DNA from: Ochrobactrum quorumnocens
GTDB lineage: Bacteria; Pseudomonadota; Alphaproteobacteria; Rhizobiales; Rhizobiaceae
Length of the DNA stretch: 64,000 nucleotides
Direction of reading: 5' to 3'
Assembly: GCF_002278035.1 (NCBI RefSeq)
Contig: NZ_CP022603.1
Span: forward strand, 186,001-250,000
Under the pieces are notes generated by a model that was given only the letters and a program-made list of their open reading frames with translations, made no database searches and had not been told where the DNA came from. Both the position numbers and the translations under genes were made by a program. Shown here piece by piece: positions 1 through 8,462 of the stretch. The number at the start of each line of letters is the position of its first letter. Positions within the stretch are counted from its first letter, which is position 1.

Positions 1-133
1 CTTCATGATCCTCGCCGATATTGTGTCCCGCATTATCATTCCCGGTCAGGTTTTGCCGATCGGAGTCATTACGGCATTGGTCGGTGCCCCAGCATTTGCG
101 CTGCTGCTTGGACAGAGAAGGGCACAATCATGA
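1..133 (+). CDS. FecCD-type iron-siderophore ABC permease, C-terminal end (partial)
   Basis: The reading frame is open from the window edge to TGA at 131-133. It encodes about 43 residues: a hydrophobic stretch with the ILADIVSR...LPIGVITALVGAPAFALLL pattern that closes BtuC/FecCD-family permeases, then a short basic tail. The family forms the membrane channel for ferric siderophore, haem or B12 import. The stop overlaps the start of the following ATPase gene (ATGA), so the two are translationally coupled. Only the last transmembrane segment is visible, so the substrate cannot be told. The family call rests on this tail and the FecE-like neighbour. Confidence 0.8.
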   Translation, partial: FMILADIVSRIIIPGQVLPIGVITALVGAPAFALLLGQRRAQS

Positions 134-924
134 TGCTTTCTACAAACAACGTCTGCTGGTCGGCAGGAGGCGTTGAAATCCTGCGCGATGTTTCACTCGC
201 TGTGACAGAGGGCGAATTTCTCGGCATCATCGGGCCAAATGGCTCGGGCAAAACGAGCTTTCTGTCTTTGCTCTCAGGTGTAAGGCGAAGCCGCTCAGGT
301 GAAGTAAGACTTTGCGACAAGCCAATCCAGAAATTCAACCGGCGTGAGATTGCGCGCAAGCTGGCACTTGTTGAGCAACAGGCCGGAACGACTGAGCGTA
401 TCACCGCGAGGCAGGCGGTGGAGCTGGGGCGCACACCATATCTCGGCGCTTTATCTCCGTGGTCAGAACAGGACGATGCCATTGTCGATCGCGCCCTGGC
501 CAATGTCGATATGGCACATCTGGCGGATCGTTACTGGCACACGCTCTCAGGTGGAGAACGTCAACGCGTACATATCGCCCGTGCATTAGCACAAGACCCG
601 CAGATATTACTTCTGGACGAGCCGACAAATCATCTCGATATCGGTCACCAGATCGGGTTGCTCGATCTGGTCCGGCGCCAGCAATTAACTGTTGTCGCCG
701 CACTGCATGACCTGAACCATGCTGCCATGTTCTGCGACCGTATTGCAATTATGAACAAGGGGCGGATTGTAGAATTAGGGACGCCGCGCGAGGTTTTACG
801 AGCCGAATGTATTCGCAGTGTTTTCGGCGTCGAGGTGGATGTCGAATATCACGGTGTGCATGGATGTCATATTCGCTATCGTGTGCCGGGTTATGCCGCG
901 CTAGAACTTAAGCAGTCGGCATAG
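130..924 (+). CDS. FecE/FhuC-type iron-siderophore ABC transporter ATP-binding protein
   Basis: A 264-residue ABC ATPase that energises uptake of a ferric siderophore or related chelate through the FecCD-type permease encoded just upstream. Walker A GPNGSGKT is at residues 35-42, signature LSGGERQR at 139-146, and Walker B ILLLDEP followed by TNHLD at about 159-170. The H-loop histidine is in the AALHDLNHA segment typical of the FecE/FhuC/BtuD group. Length is normal for the family (about 255-270). Start ATG130 overlaps the permease stop by four bases. A second in-frame ATG at 133 is equally possible. The exact ligand is unknown because the binding protein lies outside the window. Confidence 0.9.
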   Translation: MMLSTNNVCWSAGGVEILRDVSLAVTEGEFLGIIGPNGSGKTSFLSLLSGVRRSRSGEVRLCDKPIQKFNRREIARKLALVEQQAGTTERITARQAVELGRTPYLGALSPWSEQDDAIVDRALANVDMAHLADRYWHTLSGGERQRVHIARALAQDPQILLLDEPTNHLDIGHQIGLLDLVRRQQLTVVAALHDLNHAAMFCDRIAIMNKGRIVELGTPREVLRAECIRSVFGVEVDVEYHGVHGCHIRYRVPGYAALELKQSA

Positions 925-1442
925 CGGCATAGAAACCATTCATTCGCCTTTGGTAATATTCATCAATTAGGATCGAAATAAATGGGCGTTATTTAAAGTA
1001 TTCGCTAGTATATAGAATGATGGTTTTCTACTAAATTTGTGAAAACCTTCATTTTTTCTTAAGTTTGTCACGTCGTTGCGAGTGATTTAGTTGACAAGCT
1101 GTTTCTATTTCATTGAGGGTTTGTTTATATGGGCGCATGTCGCATTTGGAAAAGCGCTTTCTCGATTGTAAAAATTGAGATCGCGTCACCGGAGTGATCG
1201 ATGCAATCATATTGCGATGCATCGTTATTTTGGGTTCCAGATGTGTGAACCTAAATCGGTTTCTATGGGCGATTTCGTGGATCGATGATGGTTCAAATTT
1301 GAATAAGGTATAGATGTTGGCATGTCTGTGCTGCGGGAGGCAGAACCTAAAGCGGGCATGTGGCTAATGTAATTTTTCAAATGAATTAGTGTAAGATTTA
1401 TTCAACGGCGACCAGCCTTTTCGGATGGTCGCCGTACTTTAT
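925..1442. other. 518-bp non-coding gap between convergent genes
   Basis: No convincing gene is present although the flanking genes converge. Visible elements are TTGACA at 1091-1096 on the plus strand, a palindromic AAAGCGCTTT core within 1148-1164, a TCAC/GTGA inverted repeat at 1186-1197, GCAAT/ATTGC at 1203-1215, the palindrome CGATGCATCG at 1215-1224, and a GGTTC/GAACC pair at 1233-1251. A 22-codon frame starts at ATG1129 after a GAGGG stretch. The AT-rich, repeat-rich character is consistent with a small RNA or leader, but none can be demonstrated. Confidence 0.4.
1406..1434. terminator. Hairpin between convergent genes, probable terminator
   Basis: CGGCGACCA (1406-1414) pairs perfectly with TGGTCGCCG (1426-1434) across an 11-base loop. 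It lies eight bases beyond the stop of the minus-strand lactonase gene. The flanks are only moderately T-rich on both strands (TACTTTATT on plus, TTGAATAAAT on minus), so it may serve either direction with limited efficiency. Confidence 0.65.
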
Positions 1443-2366
1443 TCAAGGATACTGTGTGCCTGTGACCGTCAGATAAACCGCATAGAGCGATTTGGTCGCG
1501 GTGATAAACAAACGATTGCGGCGTGGTCCGCCAAAGGTCACATTTGCCACTGTTTGTGGTGTCTTAATCTTACCGAGAAGCTCGCCCTGCGGTGAGAAAC
1601 AATGAACGCCGTCGCCCGCACTGGTCCACAGATTGCCGTCTGTGTCGAAACGAAAGCCATCTGGCAGGCCATTATCGACGGTGCAGAAAATCTTGCCACC
1701 CGCCACGCTCTTGCCGTTATCCGCGACATCGAAAACGCGGATATGGCGTGGTGCATTCTCGTCATGACTATATGCACTATCGGCAACAAAGAGCTTTGTT
1801 TCATCGGGTGAAAAGGCGAGACCATTTGGCTGATTAAAGTTAGTGATGACTGCCATAAGCTCGCCGGTTGTCGGATTGAGGCGATAAACATTGCGTGTCG
1901 CTTGTTCCGGTTCGGCCTTGTAGCCTTCATAATCCGCCATGATGCCGTAGGTCGGATCGGTGAACCAGACAGTCCCATCTGAACGCACGATGACATCATT
2001 GGGAGCGTTCAGTTTCTTTCCCTGATAGCTGTCGGCCAACACGGTGATGCTGCCGTCGATTTCCGTGCGTGTAACGCGACGTCCGCCATGCTCGCAGGTA
2101 ACGAGCCGTCCCTCGCGGTCGCGTGTGTTGCCATTGGCGAAATTGGACGGTTGCCGAAAAACAGAAACTCCGCCTTCAGGAACCCAGCGCAAGATACGCT
2201 CGTTAGGAATGTCACTCCACAACAGACAATTATGATCGCTGATCCAAACCGGTCCTTCGGCCCAACGACAGCCCGTATAAAGTTCATCAAGATCGGCGCT
2301 TGCCACGATCATCTGCTTGAAACGCTCGTCGTGGATTTCGTAAATTGAATTATTCTGGGACAACAA
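1443..2366 (-). CDS. SMP-30/gluconolactonase/LRE family protein
   Basis: A 307-residue six-bladed beta-propeller of the SMP-30/gluconolaconase family, which hydrolyses sugar lactones to aldonic acids with a bound divalent metal. The N-terminal YTGCRWAEGPVW segment carries the metal-ligand Glu, and APNDV, FTDPTYG, QPNGLAFSPDE and VADSAY are typical later strand motifs with further ligands. It is the last gene of a minus-strand cluster behind a ribose-type sugar importer, so the likely role is to open a lactone made from the imported sugar. The start is unusual: two consecutive TTG codons (2366 and 2363) follow a GGAG at 2372-2375, and no ATG precedes the conserved N-terminus. The physiological lactone is not identifiable. 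Confidence 0.85.
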   Translation of the reverse strand: MLSQNNSIYEIHDERFKQMIVASADLDELYTGCRWAEGPVWISDHNCLLWSDIPNERILRWVPEGGVSVFRQPSNFANGNTRDREGRLVTCEHGGRRVTRTEIDGSITVLADSYQGKKLNAPNDVIVRSDGTVWFTDPTYGIMADYEGYKAEPEQATRNVYRLNPTTGELMAVITNFNQPNGLAFSPDETKLFVADSAYSHDENAPRHIRVFDVADNGKSVAGGKIFCTVDNGLPDGFRFDTDGNLWTSAGDGVHCFSPQGELLGKIKTPQTVANVTFGGPRRNRLFITATKSLYAVYLTVTGTQYP

Positions 2367-2386
2367 AATTACTCCAGGAATGCTGT

Positions 2387-3334
2387 TTAACGCTCAGGTC
2401 TGCGACTGCTGGCCAGGAAGATCACCGCAATGATGGTGAGTCCGGTCAGAACGAGACGAACACCGGCACCGAAGCCATAGGTGTTGAGCATCGAGACTAT
2501 GAGGAACATGAAGAGTGCGGCACCCCAAATGCCGGGGATGTTGGAATCGCCGCCTGCAACAGCTGTGCCACCGATGATAACCACGGCAATCGACATCAGC
2601 AGATATTCAGCGCCCATGTTGAGTGCCGCTCCGCCCGAGAAACAGGCAAGCAGAAACCCACAAAGAGAAGCGAGAACAGCGCAGAGCAGATAGGTGATGA
2701 AACGCGTACCATCGACCGGAACGCCTGCCATGCGTGCAGCAAACGGGTTTTGCCCAATCGCCGAAATCCACCGACCATAGATGCTCTTTTTAAGGAGTAC
2801 CCAGCCGATGAGGGACAGTACAAGCGCCACGATAGCAACGTTGGGTATGCCGAGCGTTGATGACGTAGTGAACTGTGCCAGAACTTCTGGCGGTTTTACA
2901 CGTAAGCCCCGATTGCTCCAGATTGCAGTCGACTGGATTAGGAAGCTCATCGACAGGGTCGCGATGATGGGCGGAATGCGCAGCAGCTTGATAAGCGCAT
3001 AATTGCAAATGCCAATTCCCAGCCCGATCAGCAGAGCAACGGCCAGACCGGCCAGCACCATACTGTCTTGGGAATCCATCAGCTTGAGGGCCAATGTTGC
3101 AGCCAGCGTCATAGTAGCAGGCACCGAGAGGTCGATGTTGCCGGGGCCTAGCGTTATGACGAACATCTGCCCGAGGCCAACAATCACAGAAAAGGATGCG
3201 AAAGTGAAAGCTGCATAGGACAGACCATGGGCTCCGGCCCCGCCCGTAAACAGTACGGTGATGATCCAGACCGCGATGGTTGCAACGAAAGACCAAATCC
3301 ATGGACGGCTTGTGAGAACAGAAATTGCGGTCAT
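2387..3334 (-). CDS. Ribose-type sugar ABC transporter permease (second)
   Basis: A 315-residue polytopic membrane protein of the RbsC/AraH (BPD_transp_2) family. It has about eight to ten hydrophobic segments. The GPGNIDLSVPATMTLAA segment corresponds to the family's conserved 'G.IDLSVG' region, and AIGQNPFAARMAGVPVDGTR is the conserved cytoplasmic loop contacting the ATPase. It overlaps the preceding permease gene by four bases (ATGA), so the two permeases are translationally coupled and probably form a heterodimer. The lactonase gene begins about 20 bases downstream. Substrate is inferred only as a sugar or sugar derivative. Confidence 0.88.
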   Translation of the reverse strand: MTAISVLTSRPWIWSFVATIAVWIITVLFTGGAGAHGLSYAAFTFASFSVIVGLGQMFVITLGPGNIDLSVPATMTLAATLALKLMDSQDSMVLAGLAVALLIGLGIGICNYALIKLLRIPPIIATLSMSFLIQSTAIWSNRGLRVKPPEVLAQFTTSSTLGIPNVAIVALVLSLIGWVLLKKSIYGRWISAIGQNPFAARMAGVPVDGTRFITYLLCAVLASLCGFLLACFSGGAALNMGAEYLLMSIAVVIIGGTAVAGGDSNIPGIWGAALFMFLIVSMLNTYGFGAGVRLVLTGLTIIAVIFLASSRRPER

Positions 3335-4272
3335 TGCTTTTTCCCACGGCTGTCGAGACGGTTGAGGAAGAGACGCAGGGCCAGAACGACGATCAGAATT
3401 CCACCTTGCGCGCCAATCTGCCAGTCTGGCGAAATACGCATGAAGGAGAGGAACGAACCTGCAAGCGTCAGCGTTAGTGCGCCAATGACGGCACCGATGG
3501 GAGAGATACGGCCGCCGACAAATTCACCGCCTCCGAGAATGACACCGGCTATCGAGAGCAGCGTATAGCGCAGCGCAATATTGGCATCGGCTGACGTCGT
3601 GAGGCCAACAAGTGCAATACCGGCAAGCACGGCAAAGAAAGCAGCCAATGCGTAGGTAGCTGCACGGATTGCGGTGATGGACCAGCCTGCGCGTTCGATG
3701 GAGCGCGTATTGCCGCCTGCGCCGCGCATCAGCACGCCGAAAGTGGTGCGCATGACAATGAAATGGGTGACAATAGCGACCAGCACACTGGCAACGATAG
3801 CCATTGGCACAAATGGTGGCTTGGTGGTCATGATCCAGCGTGCCCAGTCTGGTGCCTGACCGCCGGGCGAGGGCAACAGCAGAACGGCCAGTCCGCCCCA
3901 GACAAAGCTCATACCAAGTGTTACGACAATGGACGGCAGATTGCGCAGGTGGATGATTGCACCCAAGGCCGCATAGGCGGCAATGGCTGCGGCCAGGATC
4001 AGAACGCCGATGACCGGATTAGTGTTGAGATAAGTAGCGGCCACACAGACCACGAAGCTCACAAAGGTCCCCATCGAAAGATCAAGGTCGTTGACCGCCA
4101 TGATGAGCATTTGCGCAATCGTAGCGAGTGCAATCGGCACCGCCAGATTGAACAGGAGATTGAGGCCGGTATAGCTCATGGCGCGGGGCTGCATGTAGAA
4201 GACAGCGGCCAGCAACAGAGCGAGTGAGAAAACCGGCGTTAGCAGGCGAAGGGATGATGCGGAGAGGCGCAT
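3331..4272 (-). CDS. Ribose-type sugar ABC transporter permease (first)
   Basis: A 313-residue RbsC-family permease. AVNDLDLSMGTFVSFV corresponds to the conserved substrate-channel motif, LRNLPSIVVTLGMSFV to the following segment, and GAGGNTRSIERAGWS to the coupling loop that docks on the ATPase. Its start overlaps the ATPase stop by one base (ATGA-type junction at 4272) and its end overlaps the second permease by four bases, so it sits inside one transcript: binding protein, ATPase, permease, permease, lactonase. Having two different permeases is common in the CUT2 family. Confidence 0.88.
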   Translation of the reverse strand: MRLSASSLRLLTPVFSLALLLAAVFYMQPRAMSYTGLNLLFNLAVPIALATIAQMLIMAVNDLDLSMGTFVSFVVCVAATYLNTNPVIGVLILAAAIAAYAALGAIIHLRNLPSIVVTLGMSFVWGGLAVLLLPSPGGQAPDWARWIMTTKPPFVPMAIVASVLVAIVTHFIVMRTTFGVLMRGAGGNTRSIERAGWSITAIRAATYALAAFFAVLAGIALVGLTTSADANIALRYTLLSIAGVILGGGEFVGGRISPIGAVIGALTLTLAGSFLSFMRISPDWQIGAQGGILIVVLALRLFLNRLDSRGKKQ

Positions 4273-5732
4273 TATTCGTGTCCTCCCTCAAATGATGCAG
4301 CAAGCACGCTTTTTTCCGTGATTTCGTCGCCGACGAGTTCTGTCACGATTGCACCGTCGCGGAAGACATAGACGCGATCACACAGTTCGATTTCGTCCAT
4401 TTCGGTGGAATACCAGACAAAGGTTCGGCCATTTTCAGCTTCGTGACGCAGAATTTCGTAGACTTCCTGCTTGGTGCCGACATCGACGCCGCGCATGGGG
4501 TCATCCATCAGAATGGCATTGGCGCTTGTCGCGAGTGCGCGCGCAAAAAGCACTTTCTGCTGGTTGCCGCCGGAGAGTGACAGAATACGATTGCCCATAT
4601 CCGGTGTACGGATCTGGATCTTGTCTTTCCACTGCGCGCCAAGCGTATCTTCGCGGCTCTCATCAACGAGTTTCATGGATGAAAGACGGTCAAGCGAACC
4701 GATCGTGAGGTTGTGAAGGATGCTCCAGAGCGGAAACGTGCCGTTGAGGCTGCGATCCCCCGCCACGAAGGCTATCTCGCAATTGCGCGCAGGCAACCAG
4801 TTTGGCCGACGAGCATAATAAAGATCGAGCAGCATCTTTGTCTGACCATGACCGGCAAGTCCCGCAAGCCCGATAACTTCGCCTTTGAAAGCCTGAAACG
4901 GCTTAATGTCATTGGCACGCTTGGTGGATGCGAGCACAGGTTTGCCGCTTGAATCGGTCTTAGCCGCCCGACGAGCAGATTTCTCGCGTTCCACGCTGCC
5001 CATGGCTTCCACAAGGCTACGATTGGTGAAATCTTTTGCCGCACGACTGGCAACGACCTTACCATCCTTCATCACGACGATGCGGTCTGAGGTCGAGAGA
5101 ATTTCACCAAGCATATGCGAAATAAGGATAACTGAGCCGCCTGTGCCAACAAAGCGGCGGACATAGGCCATCAACTGAGCTGCAATACCCGCATCAAGCG
5201 ACGAAGTAGGTTCATCGAGAATAACCAGTTTAGGTGCTATGCTCGGGGCTGTAAAATTAATGGAGATTTCTACCATCTGCCGTTCGGCAATCGAGAGCTC
5301 ATCGATTGTTGAAGAGCAATCAATCTTATGGCCGGGAAAAATTTCGCTGAGCTTTTGCGAAATGAGGTCGACCGCCTTGCCGCGCCAGTTCGCGCCCGTA
5401 AGGTCGCGCTGCATGATACGCACATTTTCGGCAATCGTCAGATTAGGAAAGAGTGATAATTCCTGAAAGACGCAGCGAATACCGTGCTTGCGCGCAGTCG
5501 CCACGCCGTGGCCTTCTTCGCCATGGTAGGAGATGCTGCCTTCATGCGGCGAAAGCCCGCCATTAATGACGTTGACGATGGTGGATTTGCCCGCGCCGTT
5601 ATGGCCGACAAGCCCCACGCATTCGCCTTCCTGGATCACAAGCTCAGCGCCATCCAGTGCCTTTACCGCACCGAACTGCACGCGAATATTGCGTGCGGCG
5701 ACGACCTCGCGTTTGTCGATTGTTTCAGACAT
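4272..5732 (-). CDS. CUT2-family sugar ABC transporter ATP-binding protein (double NBD)
   Basis: A 486-residue RbsA/MglA-type ATPase with two nucleotide-binding halves. The first half has Walker A GHNGAGKST, a signature-like LSIAERQMVEI and Walker B LVILDEPTSSLD. The second half is degenerate at Walker A (GLAGHGQTKMLLD), as is usual for the family, but keeps LSGGNQQKVLFARAL and ILMDDPMRGVDVGTK. It powers sugar uptake with the two adjacent permeases. Start choice is uncertain: ATG5732 begins the family-like N-terminus but has no clear ribosome site, while ATG5771 adds 13 residues and follows a GGGGTAGG stretch at 5780-5787. Substrate unknown. Confidence 0.88.
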   Translation of the reverse strand: MSETIDKREVVAARNIRVQFGAVKALDGAELVIQEGECVGLVGHNGAGKSTIVNVINGGLSPHEGSISYHGEEGHGVATARKHGIRCVFQELSLFPNLTIAENVRIMQRDLTGANWRGKAVDLISQKLSEIFPGHKIDCSSTIDELSIAERQMVEISINFTAPSIAPKLVILDEPTSSLDAGIAAQLMAYVRRFVGTGGSVILISHMLGEILSTSDRIVVMKDGKVVASRAAKDFTNRSLVEAMGSVEREKSARRAAKTDSSGKPVLASTKRANDIKPFQAFKGEVIGLAGLAGHGQTKMLLDLYYARRPNWLPARNCEIAFVAGDRSLNGTFPLWSILHNLTIGSLDRLSSMKLVDESREDTLGAQWKDKIQIRTPDMGNRILSLSGGNQQKVLFARALATSANAILMDDPMRGVDVGTKQEVYEILRHEAENGRTFVWYSTEMDEIELCDRVYVFRDGAIVTELVGDEITEKSVLAASFEGGHE

Positions 5733-5800
5733 GCACCCGAACTGTATTAGAGATGAGGGAGGGGCAGGCATGAGACACGCCTACCCCGGGAGGAAAAGGA

Positions 5801-6817
5801 TTACTTCGCTTCCGCGATGACCTTCTGTGCGTCTTCAAGCGAATATTCGACATTGGCAACGCCACCCTTTTGGGTGTTGCCGAGGTCCTTTTCGAGCGAT
5901 TCCTGGCTAACGCTCAGGAACGGAACGACGAGGTCTTTCTTGACTTCCTTGCCGTCGAGGATCTGTTGCGCGACCCAGAAAGCAAGTGTTGAAACACCTG
6001 GTGCAATCGAAACAGACATGGTTTCATAGCTGCTCGCGTCTTTCTGCTGCTTCCACCATTGCAGTTCGTCCTCACGGTTGCCCATGATGATGATTGGTGT
6101 TTCGCGCTTTGCAGCGGCAAATGCTTGCGCTGCGCCATAACCGTCGCCACCCTGCGTCACGACAGCGTCGATTTTTGGCAGGCTTGGCAGAACACCGGCA
6201 ACCGCGCGCTGTGCAACGTCGGCTGCCCAATCGCCATGGACTGAGCCGACGATCTTGAAGCTCGGATGCTTTTTGACGCCTTCCTCGATACCGGCATGCA
6301 TCTGATCATCCACCGAAACGCCGGCAAGGCCGCGGATTTCAAGCAGATTGCCGCCTTCAGGCAGACGTTTTGCAAGATATTCGACCTGACCTTCGCCCAT
6401 CGCCTTGAAGTCCACCGCAATGCGCCATGCGCAAGGCTCGGTTACGATGCCGTCGAAGGAAACAACCGTGATGCCCGCATCGCAAGCTTCCTTAACTGCA
6501 CCATTGAGTGCCGTCGGCGACGCTGCATTGATGACGATAGCGTCATAACCCTGCAAGATCATATTCTGAATTTGTGCGGCCTGCTCTGTCGCCTGATTTT
6601 CTGCGGTGGTGAAAGCGTCTGCTGCAGAAACCGTGCCGGCAGTGACAGCTTCTTTCGTTACCTTATCCCAGCTCTGAAGCATGGCCTGACGCCATGAGTT
6701 GCCAGCATAATTGTTCGAGAAGGCGATCTTCTTCGACGCTGTGTCGGCAAATGCACCACCAGTCGCCATCACAGTGGCGAGTGCTGCGGATGCCAAAAGA
6801 ATTTTCCCAAGTTTCAT
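5801..6817 (-). CDS. Periplasmic sugar-binding protein of CUT2 ABC transporter
   Basis: A 338-residue periplasmic binding protein (Peripla_BP_4, RbsB-like). A signal peptide of about 24 residues ends at GGAFADTAS. IAFSNNYAGNSWRQAML is the typical first strand and helix, and DAIVINAASPTALNGAVKEA and GITVVSFDGI follow the RbsB pattern of segments lining the ligand cleft. It has a strong ribosome site (GGGAGGA, 6825-6831) and is first in its operon, 68 bases before the ATPase. The promoter must lie in 6832-7186. The ligand cannot be predicted, but the lactonase in the operon points to a sugar metabolised through an aldonolactone. Confidence 0.9.
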   Translation of the reverse strand: MKLGKILLASAALATVMATGGAFADTASKKIAFSNNYAGNSWRQAMLQSWDKVTKEAVTAGTVSAADAFTTAENQATEQAAQIQNMILQGYDAIVINAASPTALNGAVKEACDAGITVVSFDGIVTEPCAWRIAVDFKAMGEGQVEYLAKRLPEGGNLLEIRGLAGVSVDDQMHAGIEEGVKKHPSFKIVGSVHGDWAADVAQRAVAGVLPSLPKIDAVVTQGGDGYGAAQAFAAAKRETPIIIMGNREDELQWWKQQKDASSYETMSVSIAPGVSTLAFWVAQQILDGKEVKKDLVVPFLSVSQESLEKDLGNTQKGGVANVEYSLEDAQKVIAEAK

Positions 6818-7047
6818 TTTATTCCTCCCGGTTACAAATTTGCGGTGCCGCAGCGTTCTTGACGCTTCGGTCCGTTTGAATCCTTTTGTGCGAAGCCTCC
6901 CGCACGACCGCTCCTCAACGGTCCCAGTTTGCGCATCACATTACCTATTGTCTTGTGGGCAATTTTCTGGTGAAGCGAGAATGAAATAAATGCGTGGTTC
7001 TGTGAAGGCTGATCGCAGCAACCATGATGCGGTTTCCTGCAGCATAA

Positions 7048-7063
7048 TTGCGGGAACCCGCAA
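7048..7063. promoter_or_regulatory. Candidate operator palindrome TTGCGGG-AA-CCCGCAA
   Basis: Seven-base arms TTGCGGG (7048-7054) and CCCGCAA (7057-7063) are perfectly complementary around AA. It lies in the 369-bp divergent region between the sugar-transporter operon and the two-component genes, 124 bases before the kinase start. It could be bound by the LuxR-type response regulator encoded nearby, which is inference. The rest of 6818-7186 shows no gene. Confidence 0.45.
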
Positions 7064-7086
7064 GACGCGCCACTGCAAAATTTTTT

Positions 7087-7102
7087 AAACTGAAGTCAGT
7101 TT
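7087..7102. promoter_or_regulatory. Candidate second operator, AAACTGA-AG-TCAGTTT
   Basis: Perfect seven-base arms (7087-7093 and 7096-7102) with a two-base spacer, the same arm and spacer geometry as the palindrome at 7048 but a different sequence. It lies 85 bases before the histidine kinase gene in an AT-rich stretch that could include its promoter. No known regulator motif was recognised. Confidence 0.35.
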
Positions 7103-7186
7103 TAGATAAAATTACGCAGCTATTTAAGATATTAGAGCGACTTTAATACGCCCGGTAGGGCGCAGCGCTCTATTGGCTAACGGCGT

Positions 7187-8461
7187 ATGATAAGAAGCAA
7201 AGCAATCTGTCTTTGGGAGGAGAGTCGCTTGCTGGAACTAGCGCCTGAGCGCCTGCTCGACCATTATCTCAATATTTCGAGATTGCTGGCTGGCCAGCTG
7301 GATTTCGATTCCATCATTCAAGCGGTGGCAGCAGAGATCAATCATATCCTGCCCTATGACCACCTCGACGTTTGTATCAAGATGGTCGATGGTAAGTTTC
7401 ACATCGCCTATGAAAGCGGGATCGAGACGGCCTGGAGCCGAAATCCGCCAGCACTTTTATCAGGCAGTCCAATTCGCACTCTTCTATCCGGTGAAGTTGA
7501 ATATCTGCTAACGGATGATGCACGCAGCGACACTCGGTTTCATTTCGAGGGATCATTTTCAACGCCGATCATCGAACATGATCTCAAGGCCCGTCTCCAT
7601 GTGCCGCTGAAGGCGCAAGGGGATATTATCGGGGCGCTGAGTTGCTCCAGTTTGCAATCGGGCTGCTATTCAATACGGGATGTTGAAAACGCGCAGTCGA
7701 TTGCCGATCTTCTGGCCCCATATTTCTTTGCAATCCGTGCTGCGGAACAGGCCAAACGATCAGCCATTGTTGAGACGGAAGCGCGCGCGAGGGAGGAAGG
7801 ATTGCGCTTTGGCGCCCTCAAACTCACCGAAGCGCTGGAGATTGAGCGGCATCGCATCGGTATGGATCTGCATGATCAGACGCTGGCAGATCTGACCCGT
7901 TTAGCGCGTCATGTCGAACGTTTGACGCGTGCCCCCGATCTTTCCGGGGACCAACTGGAACCGCTGTTTCGTGGCCTACAGCACTGCATGCAGGATTTGC
8001 GTCAAATCATTGAAGAAGCAAAGCCTTCTGTGTTGCAGCTTTTTGGCTTCGCACAGGCAACAGAGAACCATCTTGATCGTTCAATTCGCGAAAGCGGGGC
8101 TGCAATCGAGTGGTTTCTGGACGACTATAGCGAAGGTATGACGGAGGAGCTCGAGGAGACGGTTGCGACCTCGCTTTTCCGAATCGTGCAGGAAGCCATC
8201 AACAACGCGATCCGCCATGCGCTAGCCGGGGAAATCCGTGTTCGTCTTCGCGATAAAAGCGGGCGGCTTCTGGTCGAAGTTATGGATGATGGTATTGGTA
8301 TGGACCGTCAGGCGCAGCGTGTTGGTCATGGTATCGACAATATGCGCACACGTGCGCGACTGATTTCGGCGAGCTTTGCCATCAGAAAGAATACGGAGGG
8401 CAGCGGCACATGCGTGACGATCCATCTGCCATCGGAAATATGTCAGTCAAGTGGAGGATAG
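7187..8461 (+). CDS. Soluble GAF-domain sensor histidine kinase (NarL-system type)
   Basis: A 424-residue kinase. Residues about 25-185 look like a GAF sensory domain, followed by a basic/acidic helix (186-220) and a HisKA_3 dimerisation helix with RHRIGMDLHDQTLADL, phospho-acceptor His229. The catalytic domain has the N box EAINNAIRH (337-345), DDGIGM (368-372) and GHGIDNMRTRA (380-390). No transmembrane segment or signal peptide is visible, so it should sense a cytoplasmic cue. It is co-transcribed with a response regulator whose ribosome site lies at its own 3' end. An internal start is possible because no strong ribosome site precedes ATG7187. Stimulus unknown; the neighbouring sugar importer is the obvious candidate target. 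Confidence 0.82.
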   Translation: MIRSKAICLWEESRLLELAPERLLDHYLNISRLLAGQLDFDSIIQAVAAEINHILPYDHLDVCIKMVDGKFHIAYESGIETAWSRNPPALLSGSPIRTLLSGEVEYLLTDDARSDTRFHFEGSFSTPIIEHDLKARLHVPLKAQGDIIGALSCSSLQSGCYSIRDVENAQSIADLLAPYFFAIRAAEQAKRSAIVETEARAREEGLRFGALKLTEALEIERHRIGMDLHDQTLADLTRLARHVERLTRAPDLSGDQLEPLFRGLQHCMQDLRQIIEEAKPSVLQLFGFAQATENHLDRSIRESGAAIEWFLDDYSEGMTEELEETVATSLFRIVQEAINNAIRHALAGEIRVRLRDKSGRLLVEVMDDGIGMDRQAQRVGHGIDNMRTRARLISASFAIRKNTEGSGTCVTIHLPSEICQSSGG

Positions 8462-8462
8462 G

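Noticed and set aside
1129..1197. 22-codon frame in the 925-1442 gap
   Set aside because: The ribosome site is poor and nothing downstream on that strand would need a leader peptide; kept only as a remark.
2345..2860. 171-codon plus-strand frame opposite the permease gene
   Set aside because: Antisense shadow of a clear membrane protein; composition is atypical and there is no start signal.
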